Shown here in pieces: positions 23,510 through 34,961 of a DNA stretch of 64,000 nucleotides. The notes under the pieces are model-generated. The model had not been told where the DNA came from. It saw only the letters and a list, made by a program, of their open reading frames with translations, and did not search any database. The stretch covers positions 261,024,044 to 261,088,043 of the forward strand of contig CM060708.1 in assembly GCA_030686995.1 (NCBI GenBank). Direction: 5' to 3'. The stretch comes from Artemisia argyi. Its lineage: Eukaryota > Streptophyta > Magnoliopsida > Asterales > Asteraceae. How positions within the stretch are numbered: the stretch's first letter is position 1; each line of letters begins with the position of its first letter. The position numbers and the translations under genes are program-made.

Positions 23510-23554
23510 GTCAATATGTCCGAGTGGTTAAGGAGACAGACTTGAAATCTGTTG
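23510..23554 (+). pseudogene. tRNA-Ser(UGA), copy C, 3'-deleted
   Basis: The first about 45 nt (acceptor 5' strand, D-arm, anticodon arm) match copies A and B. After ACTTGAAATCTGTTG the sequence jumps to AAATTTTCATATAAATGTTG, which in copy A lies 70 bp further on. Variable arm, T-arm and terminator are lost by a simple deletion. Cannot yield a tRNA. Confidence 0.92.
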
Positions 23555-23993
23555 AAATTTTCATATAAATGTTGTGTAAACTTTAAATTGCTCTACTTTT
23601 TTTTTTTTTTTCTTTTTTTTTTTTTTGGGTTAAATTAGCCTATTTTATTATCTTAAAGCATAAATGAAATCCATAAATAGAGCACCACAACTTTGATGTT
23701 TTCATACATAGATCCATGAACTAATGCTACCACTCGCCATGAATGTGATATTATACCAGATCAGGCAAACCCGAAAACTGATACTGTATAACCCCATGAC
23801 AAGGAATGGTAAAATCAGTTCTAAGACTATGTTCATAAGTAGTTCCATAAAATATGCAGCAAAATTGACAAACACAATCGGTTTATAAGTAAACAACAAT
23901 GTTACACCAGAACTACTTATCGTTAAACCTACTACTTATAAGAAAATGGATTTGAGCTATAATTTTGGTAGTGGCACTTCCGATTCTCCAAGC

Positions 23994-25415
23994 TCATGTG
24001 AAGATGCTACTTACAGAGCTATCATTGTGAACACGCCAAATGGTCTCACCCAAAAGATTTGCTACCGAAAGAAAAGTCACCTGTGGGAAGTAATATTGTT
24101 CCTTTAAAGGAATTGTGTTAGTAACAATCACTTCTTGGAAAAGACTGCCTGACAACCTCTCAATTGCAGGGGGGTTGTAAAAAAAAGCGCAAATATATTA
24201 GTTACATTAAGATGAAATTCCGAGACATCAAAGTTAATGTGGCATGTTAGTGTCTAACTTGAACTGATAATAAAAAGTAAAAAAATAAGCTCTTTTTTCC
24301 AAGTGTCGGTCATTAAAATCAATGATAAGCATGTGATCTACCTGAATACACCATGTAGTAAAGCATGGTTCCTAAAAAATAATACCCAATATGTTAATGT
24401 TACAAATTTATACCGATCAATGTAGAGCCATAATGCAAACACAATCAATTAGAAAACAGTTAAGAGTATAATATATTTTGTTGTTGCCTTTGGGGATATG
24501 TTAAAGAGATTAGGACAGAGCAAAATTATTGGTACTTAACCACTTGAGGTGGCTAAAAGAGCTTGAACGGTTACGATTAAAGCAAAGATTATTCTGCATT
24601 TCTTAACCTCTTAAACAGAGGCCTTAGAGCATAAGTTTAGCACAAATAATCGGTGTAAGAGAATGGTTATACAAAAAGTTGGAAATGATGGATCATGATT
24701 TTATAAAGTTGGTTCATGATTATTACGACTCGCAAGCAGTGTCGATCATATTGTCTACCATCACCATTCAGATTCATTACCTGAAAGTACATGTAGAGTG
24801 TTTGGAAATGAGGACAAAAAACCAGTTGACAACTTGACATACAATTCGATACAGACCATATAGTTTAAGAGACTACCTCGGCTACATTGTGTCCATGACG
24901 CCTTTTGTCAACAAATGCCAAAGGGGGCATCAGATAACTTTTTGCAGCAAATTGACTTGCTGGCAAGAATAAACAGGCTTGTGGAACAAAAGGAAAAAAA
25001 TTATAATCAGCCCAAAAAGTTAACAACTTGTAAACATATTACGATGTCAAAACATGGAATAACTACCTGACAGTAGACGCGGAGTATCAAAGTAACCCAT
25101 TGACTGCCCAGAAAGAAGATCACAAGCAAGGAACACAATCTGCGCCTGCTGCTGTAATGAGGTTTGCTGTAAGCTTGGCAGCAATATTCATGCCCTTGGG
25201 TCTGAACCAGTCAATTATATATTAGCATAACACACATAATGGATCTTCTTCGCTGACGGTCTTCGACAAGCATCAATTGTTATTAAAAGCTCCATGATAT
25301 TCTCATTTGCGGAGGGTCCAGTGGGTTGCACCAGGTGCACATCACAACCTATTGCAGCTGTGCATAAACCCGCAAACCAATTAATCTGAATCCTTCCAAG
25401 ATCAAGACGGGCTTA
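23994..25415 (-). pseudogene. PRPP synthetase fragment, copy C
   Basis: Same four exon remnants as copy A: about 25238-25415 (GCDV..LVQPTGP..NE), 25067-25204, 24877-24967 (KKLSD..., DKRRHGHNVAEV), and 23994-24174 ending in WRVHND and TGA. The last exon is closer to the family than copy A's (LSGSLFQEVIVTNTIPLKEQ), but its acceptor TACAG has become TACAA, so it could not splice normally. The second exon carries the same frameshifts. The PRPP-loop exon is missing. Part of the first exon is repeated at 25658-25755. Confidence 0.9.
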
Positions 25416-25999
25416 TGAGCTTATTGAAAATCTGATAAGCGCGTTATAATGGCTTAAAAGCTTATCAACCTTGAGCTTATGTAGCTCAAGTGGATAAGCT
25501 CATAAGCCATTACAAATGAGCTTATAAATTTAGCAAAATTTTTAATAAGCTAATAAGGCCATCACATAAACAATATCCAAAGTATCATAACATTTTCTTT
25601 AATTTAAAAAACTATAACATGTAATCAATTTGATAAAACAATAATAAGACTGCTATTGTCCAGTGGGTTGCACCAGGTGCACATCACAACCTATTGCAGC
25701 TGTGCATAAACCCGCAAACCAATTAATCTGAATCCTTCCAAGATCAAGACGGGCTTATGAGCTTATTGAAAATCTGATAAGCGCGTTATAATGGCTTAAA
25801 AGCTTATCAACCTTGAGCTTATGTAGCTCAAGTGGATAAGCTCATAAGCCATTACAAATGAGCTTATAAATTTAGCAAAATTTTTAATAAGCTAATAAGG
25901 CCATCACATAAACAATATCCAAAGTATCATAACATTTTCTTTAATTTAAAAAACTATAACATGTAATCAATTTGATAAAACAATAATAAGACTGCTATT
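25316..25999. repeat. Recent 342-bp tandem duplication inside copy C
   Basis: 25316-25657 and 25658-25999 read identically as far as I compared them, both starting GTCCAGTGGGTTGCACCAGG and ending ATAATAAGACTGCTATT. It repeats part of the PRPP-synthetase exon and the CTTATAAGC-rich spacer. Near-identity implies a very recent event or an assembly artefact. Confidence 0.95.
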
Positions 26000-26061
26000 T
26001 CATCAGTTTGAAGGCCTAATTCAAATAAATAAGCTTAAAAAGTATGAAAACGATTGGAAAA

Positions 26062-26111
26062 AAAATTTGGACCATTTCTCGATTTGTGCGTGTCATCCTT
26101 GCGCAGGGGCC

Positions 26112-26143
<32 letters not shown>

Positions 26144-26163
26144 TCGGATGTCCCCGAAGGGAC
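26062..26163 (-). ncRNA. U6 spliceosomal snRNA (copy C)
   Basis: Identical to the copy at 14356-14457 across the RNA and its T8 terminator. All U6 hallmarks are present (5' GTCCCTTCGGGG stem, ACAGAGA, AGC, 3' GGTCCAAATTTT). Expected to be active because its promoter is also unchanged. Confidence 0.97.
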
Positions 26164-26185
26164 GAACATAGCCGTTTAGAGGTGA

Positions 26186-26228
26186 TATATAAACTAGTGA
26201 TAACTTCCTCCTCTGGTCGATGTGGGAT
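26186..26228 (-). promoter_or_regulatory. U6 Pol III promoter: USE and TATA (copy C)
   Basis: ATCCCACATCG on the minus strand (26228-26218), then 24 nt, then TTTATATA. The arrangement is identical to copy A. Confidence 0.95.
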
Positions 26229-26310
26229 AGGTGATTTGACACTATTTGGTTAATATTTTACAAGTACAGTGATCTTGACTTTTATTTTTTGTGTGTATTA
26301 ACTGTTCTTT

Positions 26311-27236
26311 TATTAGATGTATATATAAACCTTTTAGTTTGATATATGTTTTCACATAGTACTAGTTGTATACTTAGGGATGCACGGGGCTTTTACGTAA
26401 ATCTTATTTAATGTTTTTTTATACAAAGTAAAAATACATCTAAATTTTAATTATCAGCACAAAAAAAATTAACAATATGTTAGAGAATCATCAATTACCA
26501 GGTGATAAAATTTTAACTAACACAAAAATTCAAAACAATGTGTAAAGGAATCGTTGTATTATACCTAATTTTTTTAATTGGTGACCGACGAGTATTTCGG
26601 TGATTTACGACAGTGCCGTTGATTGTTCTGATGATCTAAGAGGGTGACAGAGGGTGGCCGGAGTATGACGGAGTTAGGATTTCGGTGACGAAGTGTGTGT
26701 GGGAATGTGGTGAGTGGGTGAGATTTGAGATTGAGAGCTGAGATGTGTGTGTATTCTTTGTTTAAACGCTGCACCATTCAACACATCACCGCTATTATCA
26801 CCTTTCAGCTTTAATGGTAATCATCATTAAAAATATTCACTTTATAGAAATATACTCCACAAAATATCCCGAACACACTTACAAACAAAAAATTATATAT
26901 ATGGTGATGGTGCTCACCATAAAGTGAAAAAAAATGGCGGTGGCGTATGGTACATCCGTATATGCGATTGTGATGATAGATCACCTCCATTATGCCCAAC
27001 CTTATTGTAAAGTAACAAATATCTTTTGTTGTCTCTTTAATTTTATTATTTGATTCGATGACTTGTACTTTTTAGATGGCAAAAGTTTTAGGGCATGTTT
27101 GGTATGTGGTTTTTTGGGCATCCGGATTAGATTCAAAGTGAAATAATTTGTTTAGTTGAAAGATTGGGTTTAAGAATTAGGCACTACACCCTTGATATGA
27201 GGTTTTCAGGAATGATATCATATTGGTAGGTTTAAG
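26311..27236. other. Intergenic DNA, nothing assigned
   Basis: AT-rich. A minus-strand open stretch at 26574-26777 and a GATGATAG/CACCATCACC-rich part have no recognisable domain. The 8-bp hAT duplication GGTTTAAG closes it at 27229-27236. Confidence 0.5.
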
Positions 27237-27695
27237 CAGTGTTCTAAAAGGCGCGTCAAGGCGCCGCCAAGGCACGAGGCGTGGCCTCGGCGCCACGAAA
27301 TGGTCCAAGGCGTGAAGTCTAGGCGTCGTGTGAAAAGGCGTTGAATAAGGCGCGAAAAGGCGTGCCAAGGCGCGCCTTATCGTATGGCGTGGCGCCATTT
27401 TTAGAAGGGGATGATGTGGGCTTTAATTTTGAGCCTAGTAATTTCTAAACATAGTTCAAATTTTCACTTTATTTCTTATGCATATCACTTTTTGTAAGCT
27501 CACCTTTTGTAAACTCACCTTTTGTAAACTTGATATGCATATAAAATATGATATTATAACATAAATGATAAATGTATAAATATTTTTTTCGCCACCTTAG
27601 TCACGCAGCAAAAAACGCCATGGCTTCGCCATGACGCGTAAGGCTTGAGGCGTGGCTTTGCCGCCACGCCACGTCTCACGCCATTTATAACATTG
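27237..27695. mobile_element. hAT MITE (459 bp)
   Basis: Ends CAGTGTTCTAAAAGGCG and, complemented, CAATGTTATAAATGGCG match at 13 of 17 positions. Exact 8-bp duplication GGTTTAAG (27229-27236, 27696-27703). The termini are GC-rich with many AAGGCG / CGCCAC motifs, and the centre is AT-rich. No transposase. Confidence 0.9.
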
Positions 27696-27703
27696 GGTTT
27701 AAG

Positions 27704-29958
27704 AGAAAAAAAGAGTTCACTTGTTTGAAAATTGTATAAACAGTAGTTTTTTAATAATTTATGTTAGAGTATTACTTTTATACGATCTAGGTGGGCCACT
27801 CATTTGTTATATTATTATTAATTTTAAAAACTGTAATTTCAATTTGTATCCTTACTTTTATTTATAAACCAAATAAATTTTATGCTATCATTTATTTTCT
27901 CCTTTCATATCTTTCTTTCAAATTTAAACTAATACTAAATCCTATTCCGAACCCATTTACGGGCCCTTGGTGTATCATATTTCATAAATTTTGTAGTGTA
28001 ATTTGTAGTCAAAGTTTGGTGCTTAGGCCTTAGGGACGGTCAAGTGCGGCTTAGAACAATGGCAACAGTACTTACAATAATTCATAGGCTTTGTCTTTCA
28101 TGCTTATCCTTCTTTTTGGAATTGGTTTTGGCAATCCATGTTGTGGCTAATATACGTTCTACTGGTTATACATATGGTTAATAACTTTAAAACCTTGACT
28201 TTTGCTTTAGAGACCGCTCTTACATCGTTTTAATGCGTGACTAGTATTTTGGTTGTAGTCGACATATGACTTCAGTCCTATTTTTATAGAACATATCTCA
28301 TTTGGTTTATATTGTTATACTTGATTTTTTTTTTTTTTTTTGGTCAAATGAAATGAAATGTGCTTAGGTAGATGAAATGATTAATGAATTTCACAAATAA
28401 TGATTGAACTTGTTATGGTAGTCAAACAGTGTCTTGTGTAATTCACTTTACCTACGATTCATCTTGGCAAAAAGATTATAGTATAAATATGTGAGGTAAG
28501 GTTATATGTTATTTTCATGTATATTGATGAACCCATTCGGGGTTCATCATCTTTGTTGTGCTGTAGTTACGAAACTCTTGTGCCCTTTTTGTTTAGTGTT
28601 GTACAATATTCATTCTGATACAAATGTATGCTTCACCCTTGACGTAGTCCTCACATATGAGCTTCAAAATAGTGCGTAATATATGTTTCAAGTTAGTATT
28701 GATCATGAAAAGTTTTGTACTTATGGACGTTCAAGTGTTGTTTAGATAAATGCCAGTATGGTTGCTTTGGGTTGAGCAGACCCCTGAACACTTTATCTGT
28801 CTTTTCTTGTTGAGTTCATGCAAATGATTACTGTTGTAAATTTGATACGTGTAATATATGGTCCACCCAAACCAGCATATTTCGCTATAAGCGGGTGTAA
28901 TCTGCCACCACTAATAGGTGATCCATTTTCATCATATTTGATTTCATAGCATAGCAATGTCTGGATTTGCATAACGGCAAGAAAAGGATGCTCTACCGTA
29001 GTGGAGGGATTGGTTTTGTGAGCTTTTTTGTGTCTGCAATTTTTTCTGTGGTTTCTTAGACACCGCAGTATGGAAAATAGCGGGTGTAAGATCCCATCGT
29101 GTTGCTGCTGTTGGTTTCTTGCAAATGTTGGGAGCCTAGTGATGTTAGTCTTTAGGAGTTTTTGTTAAGGTGTCTATTGTTGTATATGCCTGTAAGATGT
29201 TTTAATCAATAAAATGCTTGTTATATATGATATAAAAAAGTAGCAATGTCGTTTGTCGTTTATTGTAAAATTTATCACAAATGACTAAAAGTAAAACATT
29301 TCCAAACCTTAATTTGGTTTTTAATACAAGATTGAAACTGACAATTGTCAGGTGATTTTCCAACAAATAAGTTACAGTGAAAGAAGTCTCCATATTTGTA
29401 GGAGTGTAACAGGGGGGGAAAAGATACAGTCGATTTCTATATTCCAAACCTGCAATGCTCTATTTTCTCCCCTTTTGTCGAGTCCTTTGATATTCTTCAT
29501 TAAGGTATGGCGTTTTTTTTTAACAATATCCTTGAATTACATCAAATTGTAAGGAATTAGACAGATTCTAATTTAAAAAAGTCTTGGATTCTTCGTAGAC
29601 GAATATTGATTTTGGAATTTTGCATGAATTCTAGAGAATGATTTTTTTTTTTTTTTTTTTTTTTAAATATGCATATGTTCAAAATTTACAGTTTATTAAT
29701 TTCGGATGAAACTCCTCTGTTTCCTCTGTTTCCCCTGTTACAATCTTAACTTCATAGGATATACATATTTTAAAATGTGGGTTGTTCTTGAATTCTTGTT
29801 ATATCAAACCAAAGGGTGCATGATCCATAAATTTATTAGGATGTATGTTTATTAATATGTTGTTTACAGGGATGACAAACAGATACACATGAAGATTTGA
29901 TTCTTTTCCGCCATAGTGTTATTAATTCTTAGGGGCGGAAAAAGTTTATCTTAAACAT
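27704..29958. other. Intergenic DNA and PERK leader
   Basis: No gene recognised to about 29350. A stretch at about 28740-29215 ending in AATCAATAAAATGCTTG and an A-rich tail looks like the 3' end of a transcript or LINE, unassigned. 29350-29470 may be the PERK 5' exon, since a TTGTTTACAG|GG acceptor at about 29870 precedes the start codon. A T-run of about 24 lies at 29641-29664. Confidence 0.4.
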
Positions 29959-32245
29959 ATGGCTCCGGCCCCCGAGGCTGCTCCGGCCCCTAACACCCCA
30001 TCCCCCGACTCCAACCCCGAAACACCATCTGATGATTATTCTTCATCACCACCACCACCTTCGGCCTCTCCTCCACCGCCACCTGTTTCTAGACCACCGC
30101 CTCCACCTCCAAAAATATATTCACCGCCAGCACCTTCAACTCCTAACAAAGAATATTCACCGCCGCCACCCATCATAACCCCTCCACAAAAACCACCTCC
30201 CAACATTCTTCCAAAACATGGTAATGATTCTAACAAAGGTCCCACCAACAAGTTGCCCAACTCATCAAGCCGAAAATCAGCCCCTAGACCATCGCCTGAC
30301 GCAGATGTATCAAATTCTAGTACAAACGAAATCCCGATAATCATAGGTGGTATAGCCATTGCCATTGTGGTATTTCTTGCTCTCTTTATTGTTTGTATTC
30401 TTTGTAACAGAAAAAAGAAAAAACCTTACTATATACGTGAAGAAGCCCCGGGAGTAAATGCTAGTGGACCCTACTACAATGGTAAACCAGACCATGTGGT
30501 CAAATTCAGTAATGAATTCTCAGGGGGGCCAACAATGTCAGTGGAGTCCCCAAATATGCCGTTAGCATTTAGTAAAAGCCAATTTACATATGATGAATTA
30601 GAAACTGCTACGGGAGGGTTCGCACAATACAACCTATTGGGTCAAGGGGGGTTCGGGTACGTGCATAAAGGGGTGTTGCCAAACGGAGAAGAGGTTGCTG
30701 TAAAGAGCTTAAAAGCGGGAAGTGGTCAAGGTGAACGAGAGTTTCAAGCGGAGGTAGAGATTATTAGTAGAGTCCACCATCGTTATTTGGTTTCATTGGT
30801 TGGGTATTGTATTAGTAATATGCAGAGAATGCTTGTGTACGAGTATGTTCCTAATAATACATTGGAGTTTCATCTTCATGGTGAGTTTTACTCTTGACCT
30901 CGAAATTGATACGTGTTGACTAAATCAAAACGGTACTAGTTACACAAAAGATAATTTTATGTTTTTGTAGGAATTATTCGTGCATGGTCAGAATGCATCA
31001 TGAATCGAAATTTTATTTGTAGGAAAGAGTCAAGTGGTTATGGATTGGCAAACTAGAATGCGTATTGCACTTGGGTCTGCGAAAGGACTTGCTTACCTCC
31101 ATGAAGATTGTATGATTTTTAACCTATTTGACATAATTTAAATATAAAACAGCCCAAATCGACCCATTTTATACATAAATGGGTTGAAGTTGACACCTCT
31201 ATTATATACACTAAACATATTTAGAAAACTTGTAGGCCATCCTCGGATCATCCATCGGGACATCAAATCTGCTAACATTCTCCTTGATAATGACTTTGAA
31301 GCAAAGGTAAGTGTTCATAAGATTATAACTTTTAAGGCATCTTTTAAGTTATTATGAGCATATTATGAAATGTAATGAAGTAATGAACTCAGGTTGCTGA
31401 TTTTGGACTCGCTAGACTAACATCTGAGAATGACACTCATGTGTCAACTCGTGTGATGGGAACTTTCGGGTAACTATTTGATTCTTCAGAAAGATCAATT
31501 TTACATGTAACTTCTTGTTTCTGCAAATAATTTTCTTCAGTCTATGGAATCAATAATAGGTACTTGGCTCCAGAGTATGCTTCAAGTGGGAAACTATCAG
31601 ATAAATCTGATGTCTTCTCATTCGGAGTCATGTTGTTGGAGATTGTGACTGGAAGGAAGCCGATTGATCCCACAACTGAGTACATGGATGAAAGTTTGGT
31701 AGATTGGGTTCGTAACTAAATGTTTTCAACTTTAACTCTGATAATGGCTTTCTATGAGAGTGTAAATGATTTGTTTTGTTCCTTTATGAAATCAAAAAAC
31801 AGGCAAGGCCGCTCATTGCCAAAGCCAAGGAAGATGGAGACTACAGTGAGCTTGTGGACCCACGTTTGAAAGATAACTATGATCACAACGAGATGGCACT
31901 AATGGCTTCTTGTGCCTCGGCTGCTGCCCGTCATTCTGCTAAGAGGCGACCTAAGATGAGCCAGGTTAGTTCTTTGTAGCTTGTAGGTCCACCTGAGTGA
32001 ACATATTAACTAATATGTACGTATTTCACTTGAAAAACTAGATTGTAAGAGCGTTGGAAGGGAATGCATCTTTAGAAAGTTTGGATGAGAAGACAGCAAG
32101 AGATGGGTCCACATTAAACATAAGCGAAACAAGAGCCTACAACACAATGGCCTACAATGATGACATGATGAAGTTCAAGAAAATGGTGATGTCGAGTGAA
32201 GAATATTCAAGTAGTGAGATGGGTAGTTCAGGACCATACGGATAA
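29959..32245 (+). CDS. Proline-rich extensin-like receptor kinase (PERK), seven exons, 556 aa
   Basis: Join 29959..30880, 31023..31109, 31236..31306, 31393..31469, 31560..31707, 31803..31964, 32042..32245; all introns GT-AG and the frame holds throughout. Residues 1-124 are Pro/Ser-rich (PPPP, SPPPP blocks) as in cell-wall-facing PERK ectodomains. A membrane segment lies at about 125-150, followed by basic RKKKK. Kinase: G-loop [11 protein letters not shown] 228-238, Lys249 in [12 protein letters not shown] with catalytic Asp345, DFG at 363-365, and an APE (LAPEYAS) motif. All catalytic residues are present, so it should be an active Ser/Thr kinase in the plasma membrane. No cleaved signal peptide is evident, as is usual for PERKs. 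The family senses cell-wall state or growth cues; the ligand here is unknown. Confidence 0.95.
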
Positions 32246-33561
32246 TTATAGTTTATATTTTACACATTGTCAAGGACTTAAGAGCTTAGAAAATAGTTAT
32301 TAGGTTGATTTTTCAACTTGATGTTAAAGTACCATTTGCAGTTGGGAAATTGTCTCTCGAAGGAATCAAGTTAGTTGGATCCTTTGCTCGCATAAACACA
32401 CGCATACATATGGTCTCTTGACATTGACAACATGCATTTACACAATGACGTAGTTCTTATTTTATCATTTATAGCTTGGTGAAAATTTTGCTGATACATA
32501 CAGAAATTATGGTGAAATCCATTCAGTCATTCATACTAACAATCAGAGCCTGTTTAGTGACTTGTGATTAAGTACCATGCTCTGATGAACTTCACGTTGA
32601 TGTGAAGGCGGTGAAGCTGTGCTCATGACCTGTTGTCGAGAACATATAAGCTTATGTTCCAAATGCCGTCACTGGGTCAGTAACTTCAAGTGCTTGAACA
32701 TTGGTAATGTCTAGCCATGGGTTAGAAACAAGTCAACAACTTTTTCGTTCCTGGTATTATATCAAAGGTACTTTAAAGCTGCGCAAGATGCCAAAAGCTA
32801 GTTTATTAGATCAAAGGCCAGTACTTCACATTGTTCAAGTGGTCTGAGTTGAAGATGTGTCTTTGCTAACTATTTAATCTCTAAAAGTGAAGGATCTTTA
32901 GCCTATCTCTCCATTCCTTGAGAAAGTGAATTTATTAATTACGGGTTGATAGAATTGTCCAAGAAATTTAGCGGGGGCTTACCACCAACCCATACACCCA
33001 CTCCAAAGGGGTCTTTGCTGGTTAAAGTTCAAACCGTCATAACATTGTTTAACCTAATTTAAGCTCGTGTTATGCACTACAGTAGCCACAACTGCTATTG
33101 TCTTACTGTGTTCAAGAACTATGTGTGACGATAGGTACTCAATCCCAAGGGAGGTAGCATACAGTTACGATGTATAAGTTGTGATGCTGTCTTTAACGCA
33201 ATTGAAAAATCTATCTTGATCACCAAGGATATAATGGCAAAGTTGGCTAACACCCCCGGTGACTATCAAAACTAAAATGTGAAACTCTCAAGTAGTCAGT
33301 TCAAACTATATTTGGTGCAAATAAACATTTTAATGTGGCCACATCAACCTTTGCATGGTTTGAATTTGTGTAACGATTAGCTTAAACCCAATCGGCTAGC
33401 TGGCCGCTTCTTAGAAAATTAGTTATCGTGTTCTGGTTGCTACGTAAAGCAGCGTGTTAATTTGTGTGTGGTGGTTGGTTTTTGGAGTGTGAATGTTTAG
33501 GTTTAGTTTACTGTATTTTTTAGGTGTATAATATAATTAGTCGTTCAGAAAAAAAGGAACC
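32246..33561. other. Intergenic DNA, nothing assigned
   Basis: 3' flank of the PERK gene, followed by about 1.2 kb without recognisable gene, repeat or RNA. A transcript-like GC level around 32580-33000 has many stops in every frame. Confidence 0.5.
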
Positions 33562-33613
33562 ATCCCACATCGGTGGAATAGGTAAAGTGAAGGAGGCAGG
33601 GCTGTGTATAAAA
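33562..33613 (+). promoter_or_regulatory. U4 snRNA Pol II promoter: USE and TATA
   Basis: Perfect USE ATCCCACATCG (33562-33572), then a 34-nt gap, then TATAAAA (33607-33613), 27 nt ahead of the U4 start. The longer gap than at the U6 genes is the plant Pol II arrangement, so this window shows both classes side by side. Confidence 0.95.
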
Positions 33614-33639
33614 CAAGGAGTTGGGGTATGGATCAAGGC

Positions 33640-33795
33640 ATCTTTGCGCTTGGGGCAATGACGCAGCTAATGAGGTAATAACCGAGGCGCGTCAATTGCT
33701 GGTTGAAAACTATTTCCAAACCCCCTCCTCGGCTTTGGTTCTGCCTTAGCCGTCGAGAATTTCTGGAAGGACTCCCTTTCGTTAGGGTAAAGTCC
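33640..33795 (+). ncRNA. U4 spliceosomal snRNA
   Basis: Begins ATCTTTGCGCTTGGGGCAAT and continues through the 5' stem-loop and the U6-pairing part (GAGGTAATAACCGAGGCGCG, GTCAATTGCTGGTTGAAAAC), a TTTCCAAACCCCCTC part, an Sm-like AATTTCTGGAAGG (33759) and a 3' hairpin GGACT-CCCT...AGGG-AGTCC. Length is about 156 nt, right for plant U4. U4 escorts U6 into the spliceosome as the U4/U6 duplex. A perfect promoter and 3' box suggest an active gene. The extra A in TAATAACC may be a variant. Confidence 0.93.
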
Positions 33796-33797
33796 TA

Positions 33798-33812
33798 CAA
33801 TTCTTAGTCTAA
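33798..33812 (+). terminator. Plant snRNA 3' box of U4
   Basis: CAATTCTTAGTCTAA fits the plant consensus CA-N(3-10)-AGTNNAA that directs 3' end formation of Pol II snRNAs. The stretch TAAAGTCCTACAATTCTTAGT recurs about 48 bp later (33836-33865), a small duplication with a second, slightly changed box (AGTTTAA). Confidence 0.9.
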
Positions 33813-33939
33813 ACCTAGTAGCTGATTCATTAGGTTAAAGTCCTACAATTCTTAGTTTAAACATAGTAAAGCTGAAACAAAATATTTTTGATCTTTTGTT
33901 TTTAAAGATCACAACTATGCTTCCCGAGATATTTTTATG

Positions 33940-34908
33940 GACAAAATTACATGGTTTGTCCCGTTTACTCAGATTGAAAGTTTAGTCCTAAGTTAAAATA
34001 AGTACACCAAGTTTAGTCCTTAAGTCAAAATAAGTACACCAGACATCCCTAACTTTGAAACATGTCACCCTTTTAGTCCCTAATGTGGATGTCCTGTTAG
34101 TTTATCTGTTAAGTTATTTGCACCGTTAGTCCTTCGCTAATATTTTTTGCACCGTTAGTCCTCATTTTCTAAAAAAGTCCTCATTTTTTGCACCGTTAGT
34201 CTCTCTGTTAATATGTTGCACCGTTATCAATATTTTTACGTTTCGTCCATTTTTTAACGTTCCCATCCGTTTTTTAACGTCTTCGTCCATTTTTTTACGT
34301 TTTTGTCAATCATTTTACGTTTTCGTTTATTTTCTTACGTTCTCGTCCGTTTTTTTAACGTTTTCGTCCATTTTTTTACGTTTTTGTCAATCTTTTTACG
34401 TTTTCGTCCATTTTTAACGTTTTCGTCCGTTTTTTAACGTTTTCATTCATTTTTTTACGTTTTCGTCTGTTTTCTTATGTTTTTAAACATTTTCGTCTAT
34501 TTTTTTACGTTTTCGCTCGTTTTTTTTTATTAGGTAAGTATACTAAAAGAAAACTTGACATTTGATAAAAATGTTTATGTATCGATTATAAATCACGATG
34601 GTGACCCCTTTCTGGTCCGAATCATCAAAAGTATAAAACACGAAAGTTGTCCGAAATTATGTTTTACATCAAGAGAAACGAGATTTTAACCTGAAAAATG
34701 CAAAACAGGGGCTTTTTACTACCAAAACTTAAGTCATTTTCGTTCGTTTTTCTCACGTTTTTATATGTTTTTGTCCATTTTTACATGTTTCGTCAGTTTT
34801 TTTCACATTTTAATCCATTTTTATCTTGTCCGTTTCTTCAAATAAGTTTGATGATTTACACAAGCACAAAAAATTACAAGAGTTTATAAGTTTATAAGTT
34901 ACGAATTT

Positions 34909-34961
<53 letters not shown>

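Larger units (their letters stand above)
21151..26310. repeat. Tandem segmental duplication, copy C
   Basis: It resumes after the LINE with the ATCATAGTCATGGCCAACTT spacer (copy A 9302) and runs through the candidate Pol III gene, a truncated tRNA-Ser, the PRPP-synthetase fragment and U6. It contains one hAT MITE and one internal 342-bp tandem duplication. Confidence 0.9.
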
